The notes beneath the pieces were generated by a model, which was not told where the DNA came from, did not search any database, and saw nothing but the letters and a program-made list of their open reading frames with translations. DNA of 64,000 bases from Microcoleus sp. AS-A8 (GTDB lineage: Bacteria; Cyanobacteriota; Cyanobacteriia; Cyanobacteriales; Coleofasciculaceae): contig JAMPKV010000005.1 of assembly GCA_039962225.1 (NCBI GenBank), forward strand, positions 248,001-312,000, given 5' to 3'. Below, piece by piece: positions 25,911-34,390 of the stretch. Every line of letters begins with the position of its first letter. The first letter of the stretch is position 1. Both the position numbers and the translations under genes were made by a program.

Positions 25911-26533
25911 GCTACTTCTCCATCAAAGAGGCTGGACCAAAATCGCTGCATTCCTGAGGTTCCTGTACAGAACAAAAGCTGGCTCAACAGCGAAATAGCC
26001 AGCTCATTCAATTTTTCATCCGAGTTGTAGATTGCCACTTTCGCCCGTCGTGGATTCATCCGACTGCGAAAATGCGCCCTGAATCGCTCTAGATACTCAG
26101 ACAACCGAAAATGGTTTTCCAGGGGTACTTGTTTCTCATGCAGTTGTTGATAAGCCAAAAGCAATTGCCGAATCAACACTGTGAGTCTTCGCGCCAGATG
26201 AGAGGCAATGATCACTAAAGCTTTGGCTTCTTCTAGGGTGAGGGGACGGCGAGTATAGGAGCGCCGCAAGGGATTGCTAGAACGCATACGCCACAGAGCC
26301 ACCCGATTTTTAACCACGTTTTGAAGTTCGAGTTCCTTCGCCGCAAATAGCATGGCTTCAGAACCTCCCAGTTCCAGAGCTTCAATGGCAAGTAGAATGA
26401 GGTCAATCTGCTGCCGAGTTCGTGGCGGGCACCCTCGCTCTGAGATCAGGGGGTCGGGTAAATTATCTAAAATTAGGGATCTCGTCTGGTCCTGGGGACT
26501 ATTGGTCGGCATTACGCTCACAGAAAGATTCAT
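25907..26533 (-). CDS. DUF3038 protein
   Basis: About 208 residues. Cyanobacterial DUF3038 family, helical, soluble; function unknown. The first conserved stretch is PPRTRQQIDLILLAIEALEL, later TLEEAKALVIIASHLA. The frame reaches a TTG at 26545; I chose the ATG at 26533 (MNLSVSV), with ATG 26512 as an alternative. The stop overlaps the DUF4335 start by 4 bp, indicating translational coupling. These two families are commonly neighbours in cyanobacteria. Confidence 0.82.
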   Translation of the reverse strand: MNLSVSVMPTNSPQDQTRSLILDNLPDPLISERGCPPRTRQQIDLILLAIEALELGGSEAMLFAAKELELQNVVKNRVALWRMRSSNPLRRSYTRRPLTLEEAKALVIIASHLARRLTVLIRQLLLAYQQLHEKQVPLENHFRLSEYLERFRAHFRSRMNPRRAKVAIYNSDEKLNELAISLLSQLLFCTGTSGMQRFWSSLFDGEVA

Positions 26534-26773
26534 TCCAACTAGCAATTGAGGGTAAAGGGGTTTTGGTCAAAACGATGTCAACTAAAGACTGAAGGATTAA
26601 AGCTAAAGGCTGAAGCCTTGCCTGGTCACCCACTCTTGAGGGTTAGTTTAACGGGACAAAGTCCGGCATGAACCTTCTTTATAAGAAGAGCTTGCCCTAT
26701 GTTGAGCAAAGCGTCTAGCAGAAATTCATACTTCATACTTCGTACTTCTTTAGTCAAGCGGGACGGGAGCCTG

Positions 26774-26779
26774 TATAAT
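26774..26779 (+). promoter_or_regulatory. -10 element TATAAT
   Basis: Perfect TATAAT about 390 bp upstream of apt, with no strong -35 (AGTCAA is 17 bp upstream). A transcript would begin at about 26786, exactly where the structured region starts. Confidence 0.55.
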
Positions 26780-26785
26780 AGCTGA

Positions 26786-26945
26786 CTTCTGACGTTGGCA
26801 TTTGTGCCCAGAGTTCGGTGTTGCTCTACTTAGAGCGATGATTCTCCTCTTTGAGGCTATCACTTTACGCCAGATTGGCTGGGGTTAGGGTCAGACCCAG
26901 AGGAGCCACCCGAAAAGGGGATTTCAAACTTCAGCGACATCTACT
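26786..26945 (+). ncRNA. Candidate structured RNA, 6S RNA-like
   Basis: About 155-160 bases folding by eye into a long imperfect hairpin. CUGACGUU (26789-26796) pairs with AACUUCAG (26928-26935) with one mismatch. Further in, CCC pairs with GGGG and GUUCGGUG..GCUC pairs with GAGC-CACC-C-GAA. The tip carries local hairpins GCUCUACUUAGAGC, CCUCUUUGAGG and GCCAGAUUGGC. A TATAAT precedes it. Size, elongated form with internal loops, and closing stem fit 6S RNA. It could instead be an apt leader or another sRNA. Confidence 0.45.
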
Positions 26946-27169
26946 TCTTATCTTCAACGGCTTTACCTGAATATCTGAATAATAAAAATATTCGTGTGGA
27001 CTCTCCAGTCACACGTTCGGTCTTAAGTGTTAGCAATTATCAAAAATGTCCAGCCTTCTATTGTAGGATGCGAGCAAGGGGCATATGGCAAGTCCTATCT
27101 TAGAGCTCTGTGCTGCGATCATGCCATAGATGCCAAGTCAAACTACCAATCAAGTGAGTTTACCTGTCG

Positions 27170-27688
27170 ATGGATTTAAAGTCTCTGATTCGCGATATCC
27201 CGGACTTTCCTAAACCGGGAATTTTATTCCGAGATATCACCACTCTACTCCGCAACCCAGACGGACTGCGCTACACAATCGATACGTTGACCCAAAAATG
27301 TAAGGAGGTGGGGCTTGCGGCTGATTATGTGGTAGGGATGGAATCTCGTGGCTTTATTTTCGGACCGCCGCTGGCTTACCACCTCAATGCTGGCTTTATC
27401 CCCGTGCGAAAACCAGGTAAGCTCCCTGCGGCTGTACATACTGTTGAGTATGAACTCGAATACGGCATCGATCAGTTAGAAGTTCATCAAGACGCCATTC
27501 ATCCCGGCAGTCGGGTTTTGATTGTCGATGATTTGATTGCTACAGGTGGAACCGCAGGGGCTACCGCCAAGCTACTCCAAGAGATCGGCTGCGAATTGGT
27601 CGGCTTCGCGTTTATCATCGAGCTACGGGATTTGGGTGGGCGTCAGCAACTACCCGATGTACCCGTAGTGACGTTGATTGAGTATTAA
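27170..27688 (+). CDS. apt: Adenine phosphoribosyltransferase
   Basis: Purine salvage enzyme: adenine + PRPP to AMP + PPi. 172 residues, normal family length. N-terminal adenine-binding region with [16 protein letters not shown], core with [14 protein letters not shown] and the PRPP-binding signature [16 protein letters not shown] (residues about 120-135). All family motifs are present. Start ATG 27170 ([17 protein letters not shown]). Confidence 0.97.
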   Translation: MDLKSLIRDIPDFPKPGILFRDITTLLRNPDGLRYTIDTLTQKCKEVGLAADYVVGMESRGFIFGPPLAYHLNAGFIPVRKPGKLPAAVHTVEYELEYGIDQLEVHQDAIHPGSRVLIVDDLIATGGTAGATAKLLQEIGCELVGFAFIIELRDLGGRQQLPDVPVVTLIEY

Positions 27689-27693
27689 TAGAG

Positions 27694-27785
27694 GGTTGAA
27701 GGTTGAAGGTTAAAAGGAGTCAACCGATCAACCCGCTTTCATGGCTTTCCCCATCAACTCTCAATCGCCCAACCTTCAACTCCAA
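27694..27785. repeat. GGTTGAA heptamer repeat with downstream inverted copy
   Basis: GGTTGAAGGTTGAAGGTTA at 27694-27712 right after apt, and CAACCTTCAACTCCAACC at about 27769-27786, which is its near complement. The two may form a long-range hairpin between apt and the permease gene. Confidence 0.6.
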
Positions 27786-27808
27786 CCGACAACAGGGATA
27801 GGTGTTCG

Positions 27809-28870
27809 ATGACTTCTTCTTCGAGGGATTCTGCAAACAATCGATTGGCAACGGCTAGGAGTCAGTTGCAAATCATCGTTACTAGTGAGACGTTTCTCTA
27901 TGTGGGGAAACGCCTGTTGCAGGCAGCTTTGACCTTGCTTTTAGCCTCTGCCCTGTGTTTTGCGATTATTCAGTTTGCACCTGGCGATTTTTTAGACCGA
28001 TTCCGGGATAATCCGAAAATTTCCCAGGAAACAATCGATGCGTACCAAAAACAATTTGGCCTAGATCAGCCCCCGATTGTGCAGTATTGGCGGTGGTTAT
28101 GGGGAGTGGTTACCCGCCTAGACTTTGGGATGAGTTTTGCCTATTTTCGACCCGTTTCGTCTTTATTGTGGGAACGGGTACCCGCCACGTTGCTGATGGC
28201 TTTCGCATCAATTGTTGTGACGTGGGCGATCGCAATTCCCTTGGGTATTATCGCTGCCGTCCACCAAAACCGCGCTTTTGATCGATTTCTACAAGTTATT
28301 AGTTACACAGGCCAAGGCTTTCCCAGCTTCATCACCGCGCTGGTGTTGCTAATCTTCGCACAATATACCACCCCCTTATTCCCAGTAGGTGGCATGACCA
28401 GCATCGATCATACAGACTTATCACCCATTGGCAAAGTTTTAGATATCGCTTGGCACCTGATTTTACCCACCATTGCCCTCTCCATCACCAGCTTTGCTGG
28501 TCTACAGCGCATTACCAGAGGTGAAATGCTAGATGTTCTGCGCCAAGACTACATTCAAACGGCCCGTGCTAAGGGACTGCCAGAGAACCGAGTCATCTAT
28601 GTCCACGCCCTCCGCAATGCGATCAATCCCTTAATTACGTTACTGGGATTTGAGTTTGCCAGCTTATTAAGCGGTGCCTTTATTGCCGAATATTTCTTCA
28701 ATTGGCCTGGTTTAGGCCGTTTAATTTTGCAGGCGGTGAAAGATTTAGACCTGTATTTGGTGATGGCTAGCTTAATGATTGGGGCTTTGATGCTGATTGT
28801 CGGAAACTTGTTAGCTGACTTATTGCTGAAAGCGGTAGACCCCCGGATTCGTTTGGAAGATCTCAAATAA
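27809..28870 (+). CDS. ABC transporter permease, oligopeptide/dipeptide (DppB/OppB) family
   Basis: 353 residues, six membrane helices expected. It has the DppB-type N-terminal helix (TLLLASALCFAIIQFAPGDF) and the EAA loop motif DYIQTARAKGLPENRVIYVHALRNAINPLIT, which contacts the ATPase. The partner permease (DppC) and the binding protein are not adjacent. A double ATPase of the same transporter class is at 42.6-44.3 kb on the other strand. Start ATG 27809. Confidence 0.93.
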   Translation: MTSSSRDSANNRLATARSQLQIIVTSETFLYVGKRLLQAALTLLLASALCFAIIQFAPGDFLDRFRDNPKISQETIDAYQKQFGLDQPPIVQYWRWLWGVVTRLDFGMSFAYFRPVSSLLWERVPATLLMAFASIVVTWAIAIPLGIIAAVHQNRAFDRFLQVISYTGQGFPSFITALVLLIFAQYTTPLFPVGGMTSIDHTDLSPIGKVLDIAWHLILPTIALSITSFAGLQRITRGEMLDVLRQDYIQTARAKGLPENRVIYVHALRNAINPLITLLGFEFASLLSGAFIAEYFFNWPGLGRLILQAVKDLDLYLVMASLMIGALMLIVGNLLADLLLKAVDPRIRLEDLK

Positions 28871-28994
28871 AGTATCAAGTGTGAAGTATGAAAGATGAAG
28901 TCGCTCAAAGCTTAGAAATAAATCTTCTCTGGCAACGAAAAACCTATTGCTCCTCTTTTTTATCCTTTATCCTTAACACCTCAGACTTTTTGCG

Positions 28995-29285
28995 ATGTTC
29001 TCTGATATCTATTACCTGATTCTTTCGAGATCTGACGGTCGCTATCTAATCGCCAAACCGAATACGGGTGGACAAGATATAGAGGCTGGTTATTTGTTAA
29101 TGTTTCGCGAACACTTTGAGGCTCTCAGCTATCTCAATACTCATGGTGTGGATGTGGCTAATCGCTTTACTGTCGAGTCAGCCACTGGCACTCAAATTAA
29201 CAACTTGCTCAAACGCTGGGGATATTCCGGGGTCGGAATTGTTCAAGACCCATTAGTCCCACAAATTGAGTTTTTCAGACAGTAA
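28995..29285 (+). CDS. Conserved-looking hypothetical protein
   Basis: 96 residues, soluble, not recognised to a named family. It starts MFSDIYYLILSRSDGRYLIA and has YLLMFREHFEALSYLNTHG. Sequence has normal protein character, no signal peptide or membrane helix. It lies 124 bp after the permease on the same strand. A heptamer-repeat stretch (AGTATCAAGTGTGAAGTATGAA) separates the two, so separate transcription is possible. Confidence 0.65.
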   Translation: MFSDIYYLILSRSDGRYLIAKPNTGGQDIEAGYLLMFREHFEALSYLNTHGVDVANRFTVESATGTQINNLLKRWGYSGVGIVQDPLVPQIEFFRQ

Positions 29286-29830
29286 TAGTAGCAATAGTTT
29301 GTTGAAAATCGGATCACCTGGGTGCATTCCAAACTTACAAAAATACCCTAGTAAGCTTCAATAAGTTATCCTAATCTCTCCTCTCTATCTCTGTGTTCTC
29401 TGAGCCTCTGTAGTTCGTTAATCAACTTTTTGCAAAAGTCTCACGAATTAACAGAGGATAAACTCTCGGTGCTTAAAGAAATATTAAGCTAAAGTTAAGG
29501 GCTTATGCGCCTGGGAAACTGACAGCGCAGATTAGGGAAGCCTTAGCAATCCTGCGCTGGATGGGACTGGTTACTCAGAGCGCACCTGAGGCAGAAAGGC
29601 ATTGGAGTTCGTAGTATCTAGTGCAGAGTGGCTGAAACAACCAATTGCATTAAGTTTTGCAAAGCGGTTGATAAATCTTCCTAGATGTATATCAACTAAT
29701 CTACCTAGCTATAGATGAACTAGGTCGATTAATTTGCATAAAATCAATAAGTGTAGTTTGATATATTTGATGTTCTGAACAGGTCAACCACCTAAATTGT
29801 TCAGTGTTCAAAAAAAATTTGGAGGAACTT
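29286..29830. other. 545-bp intergenic region with hairpin and imperfect direct repeat
   Basis: Holds an inverted repeat at 29523-29559 and an imperfect direct repeat CCTAGATGTATATCAACTA / CCTAGCTATAGATGAACTA at about 29679-29727, shortly upstream of the next gene. GGAGGA at 29821-29826 is a strong ribosome binding site. A small RNA or long leader is possible. Confidence 0.45.
29523..29559. repeat. Inverted repeat CAGCGCAG-ATT / AAT-C-CTGCGCTG
   Basis: Left arm 29523-29533, right arm 29548-29559, 11 bp paired with one bulged C and a 14-base loop. No T-run follows, so it is not a typical terminator; a structured RNA or operator is possible. Confidence 0.6.
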
Positions 29831-30229
29831 ATGACACCTATCCGCTTTACCCTTTCGGCTTTGTGGCGTTCTCTGAGCATGGTTGTAGCAGCTTTTGCTT
29901 GCGCTTTGATTCTGTTTTCTAATGTAACGCCTGCTTACAGTCTACCTAATCCCTTTGCTCAAGATAAGCCTGCACAGTCCAGTGACGTGACAAAGGGTGA
30001 AGACCAACTTTTAGGGATTGAAGAGGGAGCCCAAAAGAGCGCTATTCGAGAAGGTGATCAAGACCTGCTTTCGGCTGAAACAGTCATACAAAAATCCAAT
30101 GAGGGTCGTCTTAACGAGGTTCAGGGAGCCGCTGACATCGATAAGATGAAGAACCCAGGAAATACCAAAGTTGAATCAGTTGAAGAAATTATTGGCGAGC
30201 GCTTAGAAGAAGTTACGGGTCAAAAATAA
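29831..30229 (+). CDS. Exported small protein, low-temperature-induced-protein-like
   Basis: 132 residues. The ATG at 29831 is chosen over the upstream in-frame start at 29804 because GGAGGA lies 5 bases before it. Signal peptide at about residues 9-36 (SMVVAAFACALILF, ending TPAYS), then a charged helical domain with KGEDQLLGIEEGAQKSA and NEVQGAADIDKMKNP. The pattern matches what I remember of cyanobacterial proteins annotated as low temperature-induced, but the function is not established. A strong terminator follows. Confidence 0.7.
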   Translation: MTPIRFTLSALWRSLSMVVAAFACALILFSNVTPAYSLPNPFAQDKPAQSSDVTKGEDQLLGIEEGAQKSAIREGDQDLLSAETVIQKSNEGRLNEVQGAADIDKMKNPGNTKVESVEEIIGERLEEVTGQK

Positions 30230-30345
30230 CCTTTAACCTTATAAAGCTTTCTCCGGAAAAATCATAAATCTTTCACCCAGAATGGGTATAGAGATCAGAG
30301 GACTAACCCAGAAGGCTTCTTAGCAAGTTTTTCGGGAGACTAGAT

Positions 30346-30382
30346 AGGGCAGACGTGTAAGTTTGCCCTTTTTTGTTTTTTT
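30346..30382 (+). terminator. Rho-independent-type terminator
   Basis: AGGGCAGAC (30346-30354) pairs with GTTTGCCCT (30361-30369), 9 bp with one G-U, loop GTGTAA, then TTTTTGTTTTTTT. It ends the transcript of the small exported protein. Confidence 0.85.
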
Positions 30383-30513
30383 GAAGTGCAAGGTCACACC
30401 TCCCAATTCAAGTTGCAGGGTCAGAAAATGGGGAAGCTGCAAAGATGGGGGAGATAGTGATGCCATCCTTTATGCACATTAGCTTAAAAACCTTTACCCG
30501 TTCCCCTCCATCA

Positions 30514-31884
30514 TCATTCGTTCATATTCCGATAGGTAGCCACTGCCGAAGGAGAAACCCGATTTAAATAGCGGAAAATCCAGTACTTAAAGACGGAATC
30601 CAAAATCACTGGAAAGGTGGCAATAAACAAAAATATAAAATCTTGATTTTCTGGTATTCCTAGATGTTGGGATACCCCTTTGAGAATAACTTCCCAACCA
30701 TGGGGTGAGTGGAATCCCACAAATATGTCAGTTAACAAAATAATGATAAAAGCTTTAGCGCTATCACTAAGACCATAGACTAAATCGTCCATAAAGGATT
30801 TTAAAATAAAAATCTCTTGCTTACTACTGACGATAACTAATGCAAAACTGGCCATTGATAAGAGATCAGCAAAGATATTTTTAATCGAATTGCTCCCCTT
30901 CTCTCGAAATTCCTCTGCCAGTAAAGTGGCTTTCTCCTTAACTTGCTCTTCTATCTCTTCTGAAGTAATTTTAGGAGTCAAACCAATTAAGCTTTTAAAT
31001 TTGAGTTCTTCTTCAAATAGCTTTAATTCGCTAAAGGCTTCTTCTTCCATTTGCAGGTTCAAGAAAATGGCAGATGGGTTTTGATGTTCATTTCTAAAAC
31101 CATCTATAATGGGCCCAAAAATAAAGGTTTTGGCAATTTGATGAGTTAGAATAGGAACAATAATTAATGTCAAAATAAATTTTAAGGAGAATATCGTTTT
31201 ACGTTTAGAATTCCGAAAATTCTTAACAACTTCTTCTTCGGCTTTTGGGTCTAATTCTTGTTGCAGTCTATTAAACGTTCTTAAAATGGAGCGAGGGAGT
31301 ACACCCGTTTTATCTGCCACCGTCTCAATATCTGGCACGGCTGTATTTTTAGTCACAGCCCCTTGCTGCAAAGACCGGACTTCCTCATTAATCTCAGTAG
31401 TCAGAGATTGATTAGGGCCAGATGGAACGATTTGTTTCCCTTGGAACTGCGATAAGGGAACTAAAGATTTATCCAGACGTGCAGGTTCTGAATATTTCTT
31501 GATTGTTTTGTCAATAAAATTTAATTTTTCAATAATAATTGATTGTTGCTCATTATCTAAATCAATATTGAGAGAGGATGGGTTAAAATTCTTCCGTCTG
31601 TTTTCTAATTTATTAGCTTCCGATGCACTAAATACAGAGCGACTGCTTTTAAATTCAGCCAGTCTAATCTTTGTCGTATTTAAATATTTTTTAAGGTCAG
31701 CTTCAAAATAAGAGATGACACTATCACTATATTCACCCGAATTGGCCGAAATTTTTTTGCCATTAAAATGCTCATCTTCAATAGCCTTAATCATTAAGGC
31801 AGCTCGGTATGCCTGGTCTAACGCTCTTTCAGGGGTACCGAAAAACCATTGGTTGGCAGCGCGGAAGATCGATTGGAAACTCAT
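30514..31884 (-). CDS. pxcA: Proton extrusion protein PxcA (CemA family)
   Basis: 456 residues. Inner-membrane protein needed for light-induced proton extrusion in cyanobacteria. It has the long N-terminal cytoplasmic part of PxcA (starts MSFQSIFRAANQWFFGTPERA) and a C-terminal membrane part with about four helices (FILTLIIVPILTHQIAKTF; LLSMASFALVIVSSKQEIF; AFIIILLTDIFVGFHSPHGW; FLFIATFPVILDSVFKYW). The motif FVGFHSPHGWE is typical of CemA/PxcA. Length fits PxcA rather than short chloroplast CemA. The gene is more AT-rich than neighbours. Confidence 0.93.
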   Translation of the reverse strand: MSFQSIFRAANQWFFGTPERALDQAYRAALMIKAIEDEHFNGKKISANSGEYSDSVISYFEADLKKYLNTTKIRLAEFKSSRSVFSASEANKLENRRKNFNPSSLNIDLDNEQQSIIIEKLNFIDKTIKKYSEPARLDKSLVPLSQFQGKQIVPSGPNQSLTTEINEEVRSLQQGAVTKNTAVPDIETVADKTGVLPRSILRTFNRLQQELDPKAEEEVVKNFRNSKRKTIFSLKFILTLIIVPILTHQIAKTFIFGPIIDGFRNEHQNPSAIFLNLQMEEEAFSELKLFEEELKFKSLIGLTPKITSEEIEEQVKEKATLLAEEFREKGSNSIKNIFADLLSMASFALVIVSSKQEIFILKSFMDDLVYGLSDSAKAFIIILLTDIFVGFHSPHGWEVILKGVSQHLGIPENQDFIFLFIATFPVILDSVFKYWIFRYLNRVSPSAVATYRNMNE

Positions 31885-32158
31885 AAGAAAAAATAATTTT
31901 TCAACAGGAAGTATTGTAGACGGTCTAAAGGATGACGAGTAAAAATAATTTCTACTTAATCCAACAGTCAGGAAATCTTAATCCCCCACCGTCAAGAATG
32001 CCCAACCAGACGAGTTGAGCCGACTCTCCTAATCCCAAAAGGGTTTCGTAGTTCATACTTCATACTTCAGATGACAAGTGCTTTCGGGCACCCTGAAAAA
32101 CGCTAACTTTTACATCTAGTGTACGTAGTATCTTAACAAATAACCTTAAGGAGGATTT

Positions 32159-34390
32159 GTGAAGTTAGATTCTATTTGGATAACTGGTTCAACTCGTAGT
32201 GGTAAGACAACTCACCTTGTATCTCAGTTTCGACAATGGGTTGAACAAGAACGAGGTCAAACAAAACCGACCTTCCGACGCGCTTCTCCTATAACTCGTC
32301 GCGACCGGAGAATGGCTCCCGCTATCTTAGTTTTTGCGGCAAATGACGATAATCGGCGGGATTTGACGGAACAATTGACAATGGCCATCCAGGGGCGATA
32401 TCCCATTCGCTCTAAGACCCCTTTGGGCTTCTTTCAGGATGAAGTCATGCTCTTTTGGCCCCTCTTAATCCAGCCGTTGCATCTCAGAGCACAGTTTCCC
32501 CTGCGACTCCGTCCCGAAACCGAGCAGGCGTTGGCCAAAGAACTGTGGCGAAACGGCATCGAACAATGGAGTCAAGCGCTACCGGGAAGCAATGAGGATA
32601 CAAAAGTTCGCCGTCTGTTGGACTTGTTGCTGTTAGCGGCGGTGAGTGGAACACCGATTGAGGATGTTCCGACCCTTCTGAAACAGGGCATTCTGGAACA
32701 AGAGGGAACTCCAGAGGTATGGGACGCGGTGGGAGAGATGCTCTTGGACTGGCGGCGCTGGTGCATGGAGCGGGGGTTACTGACGTATGGCATCATCTGT
32801 GAGCTTTATTGGCGTCATTTGCTACCCAACCCAACGTATCAGCCTTATTTGCAGCAACGCTACCAAGCGGTACTGGCAGATGATGTGGATGATTATCCTG
32901 CGATCGCACGAGATTTGTTCGATATCTTATTAAACCAAGGAGCCGTGGGAGCCTTTACCTATAATCCAGATGGCAAGGTACGCTTGGGATTAAATGCCGA
33001 CCCCAACTATTTAGAGGGTATAGCAGGGCGTTGCCAGGTCAAAACCTTAACAGGTACACCGGTTCCCTCTTTGTCCAATTTTGCCGAGGATGTGGTGAAC
33101 CTCGTGATCGAACCCATCCCAACCGCCAATCTACCCACCTCCATCCAATCGATTCAAACCACCTCCCGCGCCGCCTTGTTACGGCAGACGGCTGAAATCA
33201 TAACGGAGCATGTGAAATCGGGGCAAATTCAGCCGGGAGAGATTGCCGTGATTGCACCGGGTTTAGATGAGATTGCACGTTACGTTCTCAGCGATATTCT
33301 CACCAAGCAAGGCATCTCGGTAGAACCGCTCAACGACCAACGTCCGCTGATTAGTTCCCCGATGATTCGGGCACTCTTAACCCTTGTAGCCATGATTTAT
33401 CCGGGTTTGGGACGCTTAGTAGACCGAGATGCGATCGCAGAAATGCTCGTTGTTCTCAGCCAAAAGCCAGGGGACTGGGGACAAGAAGAAAGTAAACATC
33501 AAAACGCCAATGTCCCATTTCCCATTCCCCACATCGACCCCGTGCGTGCGGGTTTGTTAGCCGATTATTGCTATTCCCCCAACCCCGAACACCCGCGCTT
33601 ACTCCCCGTCGAGTCCTTTATGCGCTGGGATCGCCTGGGACATCGGGCAACCGCCGCTTATGGGGAAATTGTAGAGTGGTTAGAGGTGCAGCGAGTACAA
33701 CAACAACAGCGTTTGATTCCCTCGTGTGTAGTGGTTCTCGACCGAGCCATTCAGAAATTCTTATGGAATGGGAGTAACCTTCCCTATGATGCGATCGCCG
33801 CATTGCGGGAACTGATGGAAACCGCTCAACACTATTGGGAAGTAGACGGACGCCTGCGACAAGAGTTGAAAGTTGCCAATTTGGAAGATAACCTTCAACC
33901 GACCAACGTACCACCTTCAACCCCATTAAACCTGCTCACCTCAACTCAAACCATTGCCCAATTCATTCAAATGCTGCGTCGTGGTACCGTTACCGCCAAT
34001 CCCTACCCAGTGCGTCGCCTCTCCCCAGCCGCTAACAATGCCGTGACATTAGCGACAATTTTCCAATACCGCGCCAGTCGCCGTTCTCATCGTTGGCAGT
34101 TTTGGCTGGATGCCGGTTCCCCCCTGTGGTTGAGTGGGGGTGCCGCTACCCTGTTTGGAGCCGAGATTTTTCTCAAACAATGGTCGGGACAACCCTGGAC
34201 AGAGGAGGATAAAATCAATGCAAATAATGAGCGATTACAGCGAATTTTACGGAATTTATTAGGTCGTGCGGGTGAGCGGGTTTACCTGTGTCACAGTGAC
34301 TTAGCCGTGAGTGGTACGGATCAAGCTGGCCCTCTTTTAACCCTAGTTCATGCCTCCGTTCCCCTCGATGCTGAGGTGGCACTTACTTAA
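32159..34390 (+). CDS. UvrD/AddB-like P-loop protein (recombination nuclease/helicase related)
   Basis: 743 residues, GTG start with AAGGAGG 4 bases upstream. Walker A GSTRSGKT at residues 10-17. The body resembles AddB/RexB-type helicase-nuclease subunits (LVFAANDDNRRDLTEQLT; VLADDVDDYPAIARDLFDILL as a Walker B-like segment; EIAVIAPGLDEIARYV; PLISSPMIRALLTLVAMI). The C-terminal Fe-S nuclease cysteine cluster is not evident, so it may be an ATPase-only relative. Cyanobacterial members are often annotated only as recombinase family protein. Its last 8 bp overlap the end of the first kinase gene, which is convergent. Confidence 0.72.
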   Translation: MKLDSIWITGSTRSGKTTHLVSQFRQWVEQERGQTKPTFRRASPITRRDRRMAPAILVFAANDDNRRDLTEQLTMAIQGRYPIRSKTPLGFFQDEVMLFWPLLIQPLHLRAQFPLRLRPETEQALAKELWRNGIEQWSQALPGSNEDTKVRRLLDLLLLAAVSGTPIEDVPTLLKQGILEQEGTPEVWDAVGEMLLDWRRWCMERGLLTYGIICELYWRHLLPNPTYQPYLQQRYQAVLADDVDDYPAIARDLFDILLNQGAVGAFTYNPDGKVRLGLNADPNYLEGIAGRCQVKTLTGTPVPSLSNFAEDVVNLVIEPIPTANLPTSIQSIQTTSRAALLRQTAEIITEHVKSGQIQPGEIAVIAPGLDEIARYVLSDILTKQGISVEPLNDQRPLISSPMIRALLTLVAMIYPGLGRLVDRDAIAEMLVVLSQKPGDWGQEESKHQNANVPFPIPHIDPVRAGLLADYCYSPNPEHPRLLPVESFMRWDRLGHRATAAYGEIVEWLEVQRVQQQQRLIPSCVVVLDRAIQKFLWNGSNLPYDAIAALRELMETAQHYWEVDGRLRQELKVANLEDNLQPTNVPPSTPLNLLTSTQTIAQFIQMLRRGTVTANPYPVRRLSPAANNAVTLATIFQYRASRRSHRWQFWLDAGSPLWLSGGAATLFGAEIFLKQWSGQPWTEEDKINANNERLQRILRNLLGRAGERVYLCHSDLAVSGTDQAGPLLTLVHASVPLDAEVALT

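Larger units (their letters stand above)
26546..27169. other. 624-bp intergenic region between divergent DUF3038 and apt
   Basis: Holds a TTCATACTTCATACTTCGTAC-type heptamer repeat at 26725-26748, the -10 element and the candidate 6S-like RNA. The stretch 26946-27169 looks unstructured and AT-richer and should contain the apt promoter. No protein gene seen. Confidence 0.5.
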
